Assembly: GCF_009765985.1 (NCBI RefSeq)
Contig: NZ_LMUM01000037.1
Span: 604,913 to 668,912 of the forward strand
Length of the DNA stretch: 64,000 nucleotides
Reading direction: 5' to 3'
Source of the DNA: Acidobacterium sp. S8
GTDB taxonomy: Bacteria; Acidobacteriota; Terriglobia; Terriglobales; Acidobacteriaceae
Position 1 is the stretch's first letter. Each line of letters starts with the position of its first letter. The notes under the pieces are model-generated. The model was given only the letters and a program-made list of their open reading frames with translations. It had not been told where the DNA came from and searched no databases. This document shows, piece after piece, positions 59,606 through 64,000 of the stretch. The position numbers were made by a program, and so were the translations under genes.

Positions 59606-61060
59606 TTAATGCAATCGCGACGACTTCGGCAGCCATTCGCAAGGCAGCACGACTGATACGCACGTCCCCGATCCAGAGGGACGCGTGCTGCTACGCACCC
59701 GAATGTAGCCATGGTGTTCCTGTACGATCGTTGAGCTGAGCCAAAGCCCGATACCTGAGCCTCTCAGCTCCTTCGTCGTAAAAAAGGCCTCAAATACCCT
59801 TTTCAGGTTTTCAGGCGGGATGCCGATTCCACGATCGGAAATGGTCACACGAGCAGCTGGTTGACCAAGTCGATTGCCGATTAGACAGTGGGAAATTCTG
59901 AGCCGCAACACGGTGCCAGGTAAAGACGCCTCAACGGCATTGCGGATGAGATTGGAAAACACCTGACGCAGTTGAGCAGGAAAGCCTTGCACAAGAGTGC
60001 TCGTCTGCAACTCCTTGATAACCCGAATTCTCTTTTCGACAAGGGCCTGATTGTTGAGTGCGAGCACATCCGTCAGAATCTCCGCGGGGTTCACCTGTAC
60101 AGGCATTGAAGATTCACGATTGAACGATAGTATTTGTCGCGCGATTTTCGATACCCGGTCCAGCTCCCGTTGCGCCGAATCGAGATATTCCTGGGCAACC
60201 TCTGGCTTATCCAGTGAACTATGAAGTAGAAAAAGCAGATTGGTGATCGCTTCGAGCGGATTGTTAATCTCGTGGGCTATCGTATTCGCCATGCGTCCAG
60301 TGGCGGCGAGTCGCTCATTGATCAGAACTGCGGCCTCAGCCTTTTTACGCGCCGTAATTTCAGAAACGATCAAAATACTGCTGGTGTGAATCTCATCGAG
60401 GAAAACCGGATCCAGGCTGAATTCGAAATATCGATCCCTAAAATTTACTTCTGTAGAAACTACTTTCATTCGAGGATCAACGTCTACGCCAAATTGGCGG
60501 TACATGAGATCGCTCAGTGGATGTTTTTCAATTTCAAAGTACGGCTTCTCCAGCAACGCGGACAACGCGCGATTGCTTCTGCGAATGATTCCGTCGGAAT
60601 CCGCCAAAGCAACGCCTTCAGCCAGAGCGTCAAATGTAGCCTGCCATTGTCGTGCAGACAGTCTCGACTCAGATTCTGCACGATGCAGTCGTACGAGAGC
60701 CTTGACTGTAGCGATGAGGACATTGGGTTCAACCGGCTGGGTGAGATAAGCATCTGCTCCGCTCTCGAGAGCGTAGATTTTACTTTCATTATCGAGAAAC
60801 GCGGCAGAGAGCTGCACCACCGGTATGAAGTTTGTGTGCGGATTCGACTTGAGCCGGCGACAGACCTCATATCCAAGAATATCCGGAAGCTTTACGTCCA
60901 GAAGTATGACTGATGGATGGTGATTGGCAAGTTCGAGAGCTTCTTTTCCCGTAGATGCCTCAACCACCTCGTACCCGGCGCGCTTAAGGATATGCGCAAT
61001 GGTGTAGCGATTGGCATCACGATCGTCGACGATCAGTATCGTGGCCTGGTTACCCGTCAT
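59606..61060 (-). CDS. Response-regulator/PAS/histidine kinase (REC-PAS-HisKA-HATPase)
   Basis: A 484-aa cytoplasmic signalling protein. It has a receiver domain (1-125) with phospho-acceptor D55 in VILLDVKLPD, a PAS domain (about 135-240: FDALAEGVALADSDGIIRRS) and a HisKA domain with phospho-His263 in IAHEINNPLEA. The ATPase domain shows N box NLIRNAVEASL, G1 DRGIGIP, F FEAFFTTKE and G2 GSGIGLWLS. No output DNA-binding domain. Its start overlaps the hybrid kinase stop (ATGA). The receiver is probably fed by the preceding hybrid kinase, giving a phosphorelay. Confidence 0.9.
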   Translation of the reverse strand: MTGNQATILIVDDRDANRYTIAHILKRAGYEVVEASTGKEALELANHHPSVILLDVKLPDILGYEVCRRLKSNPHTNFIPVVQLSAAFLDNESKIYALESGADAYLTQPVEPNVLIATVKALVRLHRAESESRLSARQWQATFDALAEGVALADSDGIIRRSNRALSALLEKPYFEIEKHPLSDLMYRQFGVDVDPRMKVVSTEVNFRDRYFEFSLDPVFLDEIHTSSILIVSEITARKKAEAAVLINERLAATGRMANTIAHEINNPLEAITNLLFLLHSSLDKPEVAQEYLDSAQRELDRVSKIARQILSFNRESSMPVQVNPAEILTDVLALNNQALVEKRIRVIKELQTSTLVQGFPAQLRQVFSNLIRNAVEASLPGTVLRLRISHCLIGNRLGQPAARVTISDRGIGIPPENLKRVFEAFFTTKELRGSGIGLWLSSTIVQEHHGYIRVRSSTRPSGSGTCVSVVLPCEWLPKSSRLH

Positions 61061-63189
61061 TTGCTGATGCCTGCTGCTTCGATTATCTCCACCAGTGATT
61101 CAGGCAGTCCGTCTTCTGCAAGTTTACGTTTCGGATATACTACTGCGCCCATGTCGGAGATCAGATTCGATTCCTGGGGGGAAAGGTTTTTTGACGAGTG
61201 GATAATAACGGGCATCGACGCCGTGATTGCATTGGCCCGCAACTCGCGCAATACCTCAAGCCCATCCATCTCGGGCATGAGGATATCTAGGAACATGCCA
61301 TCGATGTGGTGATTTTCGATGAGCCGCAGCGCTTCGCGTCCATTGCGGGCCTCCAGAACACGATAGCCCAGCTTGGCCAGCATCTCCCCGACAAGATAGC
61401 GAGTCACCTCATCGTCGTCAATGACCGCGATCGTTTTCGCCTTATATCCTTCGACGAGTTCCTGAATCGTGCTTAACAGGGTGAATGGCACGACTGGCTT
61501 GGCGAGAAATGCATTAGCTCCAGCCTGTAAGGCCGCCGCAGGCTCATCGACAACGCTGACTACAAGCACGGGCCCGTTAAATCCGGTCGTTCGTAATTCC
61601 TCCAGGAAAAACAGGCAATCTTCTCGATCGATCAGGCGATCCATCACGACGAGTGCCGGAGCCAGACGTTTCAGCGCAGCTCTTGCTTCGTGAAGTGTGG
61701 CAGCAAACTCAAGGCGATATTTACTGTTCTTCAGAGAAGCTTCATAGACGAAAGTAGCTTCTCGATTGTCTTCGATGAATAAGATGACAGGCTGGGTGGT
61801 CTGATCTTCTTCCTTTTGATGCGCCGCCGTGGGCGGCAGCTTTCCAAAATGCAGCGGTATTTTCAGGGTGAAAGTTGAACCGGCGCCCGGAATACTTTCG
61901 GCTCCGAGTGAGCCTTCAAGAAGCTCAGCCAGTCGCCGGGAAAGCGGTAGGCCGAGGCCCGTGCCTTTCACCTGGCTCTGCAGTTCGTTTTCCACTTGGA
62001 TAAACTCTTCGAAGATCCGTTCTATATTTTCGGGCGCAATGCCGATACCCGTGTCCGCTACTTGGAAGATGATCATCCCACTGGCGATCCCTGTTTTAGC
62101 GGTAACGCGAACCTGACCGCGCCTTGTGAACTTGATTGCATTAGAGATGAGGTTGCGGAGAATCTGCGACACCTTTCCCTCATCGGTATAAAGCGGTGGG
62201 ATGTTCGGATCTGCTTCGAAAATCAGATCGAGATTGTTCCCCACAAGAAGAGGCTTCAAGACACCGCGTAATGCGCCGAAGATCTCCTGGACCTCAAAGT
62301 ATTTCGGCCGCACGTCGGTCTTGCCAGCTTCGACCTTGGCAAGATCGAGAAGATCATTCACAAGTTCCGATAATTCAGCGGCCGAGCGCTGAATATATGT
62401 GACCTGTTTTTCCTGTTCGTGTGAAAGCTCACCGTCTGATCGGTTCAGCAGGAGCCTGCTCAACGAAATGATGGAATTAAGCGGAGTTCGGAACTCGTGA
62501 GAAAGATTTGATAAAAAGCTCGTTTTCAGGTCCGAGATGCGTTTTAAGTCGTCGGCGTTTTGATCAAGTTCGGCATAGAGAGCTACGACTCCGCGGTTCG
62601 TGTCTTCCAGCTCCTGATTCAGTTCGGCAAGCCGGTCCTGTTTTTCACGCAGTTCTGCAAGAGTCTTGAGCAACTCCTGGTTCTGCCGCTCGATTTCGTC
62701 ATACGGTTCGGTTGAGTCGCTCTTGGCCAACCGGCTGGCGATATCTTTCGCTCGAACTGCATCCACACGCGGTGCTGAAGACGGCAACCATTTACCGAAC
62801 TCGATACGAGTCCCCGTGGCGGGAGCGGTGATTTTGAAATAGTCCATCAGGCGTCGGGTGCCGATGAGTCCCTTGCCTAGGCCAGTCTTCGAGACATACT
62901 GTCCATGGAAAATCTCCTGGAGATTTTCGATTCCGGATCCGGTATCGGTAACAAGAATGACGAAGAGCTGTGGCTTCGAGTCTCTGACGAGAAAATCTAC
63001 TGCGCCGCCGGTGGCATAACGATAGGCATTTCGTGCTAATTCAGAGGTAGCAGTAGCCAGTCGTATCTGCTCCTGGTGATCAAAACCGAGGAGCCCGGCT
63101 ATCTCTCTAGCCCGCTGCCGAGCATAGACAACGTGGCGTTCGTGCCGCAGACGAAGGGTAAATATGGGAAATTCCGACAAGCTGCTCAT
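61057..63189 (-). CDS. Hybrid histidine kinase with RsbW-like N-terminus and two receivers
   Basis: A 710-aa protein with an unusual order. Residues 1-135 form an RsbW/SpoIIAB-like ATPase (ATATSELARNAYRYATGG, DTGSGI, GLGKGLIGTRRLMD). A coiled coil follows (about 165-222), then HisKA with H231 in NLSHEFRTPLNSI and HATPase_c (about 330-455: NLISNAIKFTRRG, DTGIGIAPENI, GTGLGLPLSRRLAE). Two receivers follow: the first (about 470-585) has VVMDRLID, the second (about 590-705) has MFLDILMPEMDG. One nucleotide separates it from the upstream phosphatase gene. The anti-sigma-type ATPase joined to a kinase could let partner-switching feed a phosphorelay. Confidence 0.9.
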   Translation of the reverse strand: MSSLSEFPIFTLRLRHERHVVYARQRAREIAGLLGFDHQEQIRLATATSELARNAYRYATGGAVDFLVRDSKPQLFVILVTDTGSGIENLQEIFHGQYVSKTGLGKGLIGTRRLMDYFKITAPATGTRIEFGKWLPSSAPRVDAVRAKDIASRLAKSDSTEPYDEIERQNQELLKTLAELREKQDRLAELNQELEDTNRGVVALYAELDQNADDLKRISDLKTSFLSNLSHEFRTPLNSIISLSRLLLNRSDGELSHEQEKQVTYIQRSAAELSELVNDLLDLAKVEAGKTDVRPKYFEVQEIFGALRGVLKPLLVGNNLDLIFEADPNIPPLYTDEGKVSQILRNLISNAIKFTRRGQVRVTAKTGIASGMIIFQVADTGIGIAPENIERIFEEFIQVENELQSQVKGTGLGLPLSRRLAELLEGSLGAESIPGAGSTFTLKIPLHFGKLPPTAAHQKEEDQTTQPVILFIEDNREATFVYEASLKNSKYRLEFAATLHEARAALKRLAPALVVMDRLIDREDCLFFLEELRTTGFNGPVLVVSVVDEPAAALQAGANAFLAKPVVPFTLLSTIQELVEGYKAKTIAVIDDDEVTRYLVGEMLAKLGYRVLEARNGREALRLIENHHIDGMFLDILMPEMDGLEVLRELRANAITASMPVIIHSSKNLSPQESNLISDMGAVVYPKRKLAEDGLPESLVEIIEAAGISK

Positions 63190-63190
63190 T

Positions 63191-64000
63191 CTACTGGATG
63201 CGTGACACTATTATTGTCGCATCGTCGCGCCTTCTACTGAAATCTCGATAGAGAATGGCGGCAATTAACGCGGGATGCCGCTGCGCCAGACCCGGATATT
63301 GCTCCACGTTCCAACGAGTTCCAATACCATCCGAGAGCATCAGCAAAAAAGAGTTTGGCTCCCAAGTATAGGAAAAGGATTGAATTTTTGCCACCGAGTG
63401 CCCAACCGTGCCATTCATCGAAACCATATTCCGGGCCTTTCCCCTGGACAAGACTGCACCAGCGACATTGCCCGCTCCGGCAAAGTTTAATACGCCCTCG
63501 TTGTAGCGGATTTCGGCAATGGAAACTGCGGCCCCGCGGGTTTTCGTCAAAGCAGAATGGATATCCTTCAAAATCAGCTCCGGATGCCGGTCTGCGGTGA
63601 GGTGGAATATCTTGATTGCTTCCTCGGCCGCTTCGGACGCCAAGGGGCCGTGTCCAAGACCGTCGGCAACAATATAAATGCTCCGATCAGTAGTATGTTG
63701 AGCGCTCCAGGCGTCTCCATTTACGCGCTCGCCCGCAATCGGCACAGAGATTGCGCCGAAAGAAAGATGCGAAATAGCACTCTGATCGGTGGCAGTTCGA
63801 TAGACACGGGCGAAAAGTGCGGTTCCCCGTCCCGCGGCTGAGAATATCTGAAACTCTCCGGCAAGCCGCGAGATGGCTCCTAGCCCCTGGCCTGCCGTTC
63901 CTGCCGTGGAGTACCCGTCCTCGACAGCCATCTCGATATTCGGGATACCTTTGCCTTGATCGAGAGCAAAAATATCGAGGCCGACGCTGCCATGAATGGA
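63191..64000 (-). CDS. RsbT-like ATPase fused to PP2C/SpoIIE-type phosphatase (cut by window edge)
   Basis: The frame is open to the right edge, so the N-terminus lies outside; the internal ATG at 63931 is not the true start. The visible N-terminal part (LDQGKGIPNIEMAVEDGYST, AGQGLGAISRLAGEFQIFSA) is the end of an RsbT-like ATPase. The rest is a PP2C-type domain (FGAISVPIAGERVNGDAWSA, YIVADGLGHGPLASEAAEEA, LLMLSDGIGTRW, RRRDDATIIV). The usual metal Asp residues are seen in the GDAW, VADGLG, LSDGIG and RDDATI positions. This kind of fusion occurs in stressosome or partner-switching systems. Followed after 1 nt by the hybrid kinase. Confidence 0.88.
   Translation of the reverse strand, partial: SIHGSVGLDIFALDQGKGIPNIEMAVEDGYSTAGTAGQGLGAISRLAGEFQIFSAAGRGTALFARVYRTATDQSAISHLSFGAISVPIAGERVNGDAWSAQHTTDRSIYIVADGLGHGPLASEAAEEAIKIFHLTADRHPELILKDIHSALTKTRGAAVSIAEIRYNEGVLNFAGAGNVAGAVLSRGKARNMVSMNGTVGHSVAKIQSFSYTWEPNSFLLMLSDGIGTRWNVEQYPGLAQRHPALIAAILYRDFSRRRDDATIIVSRIQ

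Overview
The window looks like a chromosomal segment of an Acidobacteriota bacterium (Terriglobia-like). This is inferred from family content, not from a search. The markers are an Oar-type TonB-dependent receptor with an N-terminal carboxypeptidase-regulatory domain, a large YVTN/Ig-like secreted protein with the C-terminal membrane segment and GCGGG motif often seen in that phylum, and many glycoside hydrolases. No rRNA, tRNA, CRISPR array, integrase or transposase was seen.

Region 1 (1-17.3 kb) is carbohydrate use. It starts with a GH63/MGH1-type glucosidase cut by the left edge and a decayed histidine kinase. A deoxysugar operon follows (class II aldolase, rhamnulokinase-like kinase, L-fucose isomerase), then a DeoR regulator and a secreted GH172 protein. 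A minus-strand operon joins a Tat-exported GH116 glycosidase, a COG0523 GTPase and an aquaporin. A TonB receptor with a strong terminator closes the region.

Region 2 (17.4-32.5 kb) looks like amino-sugar uptake and catabolism. It has an ABC sugar importer split over two divergent units, a SIS - MFS - ROK kinase operon, and a divergent ROK repressor. It also holds a double-thioredoxin-fold exported protein, a GH20 beta-N-acetylhexosaminidase, two ThuA-like proteins and a YVTN propeller.

Region 3 (32.5-44.8 kb, all minus strand) is envelope-directed: a Tat-like exported unknown, a CREST/alkaline-ceramidase-like membrane protein, an outer-membrane barrel, and the giant YVTN/Ig protein. Next come two secreted caspase-like proteases, an RlpA-like lytic transglycosylase with a SPOR domain, an NlpC/P60-type hydrolase and an NHL-like propeller.

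Region 4 (45.1-59.6 kb) is the most notable part: a compact contractile injection system (CIS; eCIS/Afp/PVC type). Order: DUF4255 cap-like protein, sheath, tube, a 445-aa disordered protein, LysM protein, VgrG-like spike, PAAR-like tip, gp25, gpJ fused to a beta-propeller, gpI. No AAA+ ATPase, tape measure or tail fibre is visible. Instead the operon runs into membrane proteins: one with a PASTA domain, a single-pass protein, a 6-TM protein, a polytopic HERTH zincin-like protein and a 4-TM protein. This suggests, by inference, a CIS tied to the producer's own envelope rather than a released particle. Region 5 (59.6-64 kb) is a tightly overlapping signalling unit: RsbT-like/PP2C phosphatase, RsbW-like hybrid kinase with two receivers, and a receiver-PAS-kinase. 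It runs convergently into the CIS region and is a candidate, unproven, controller.
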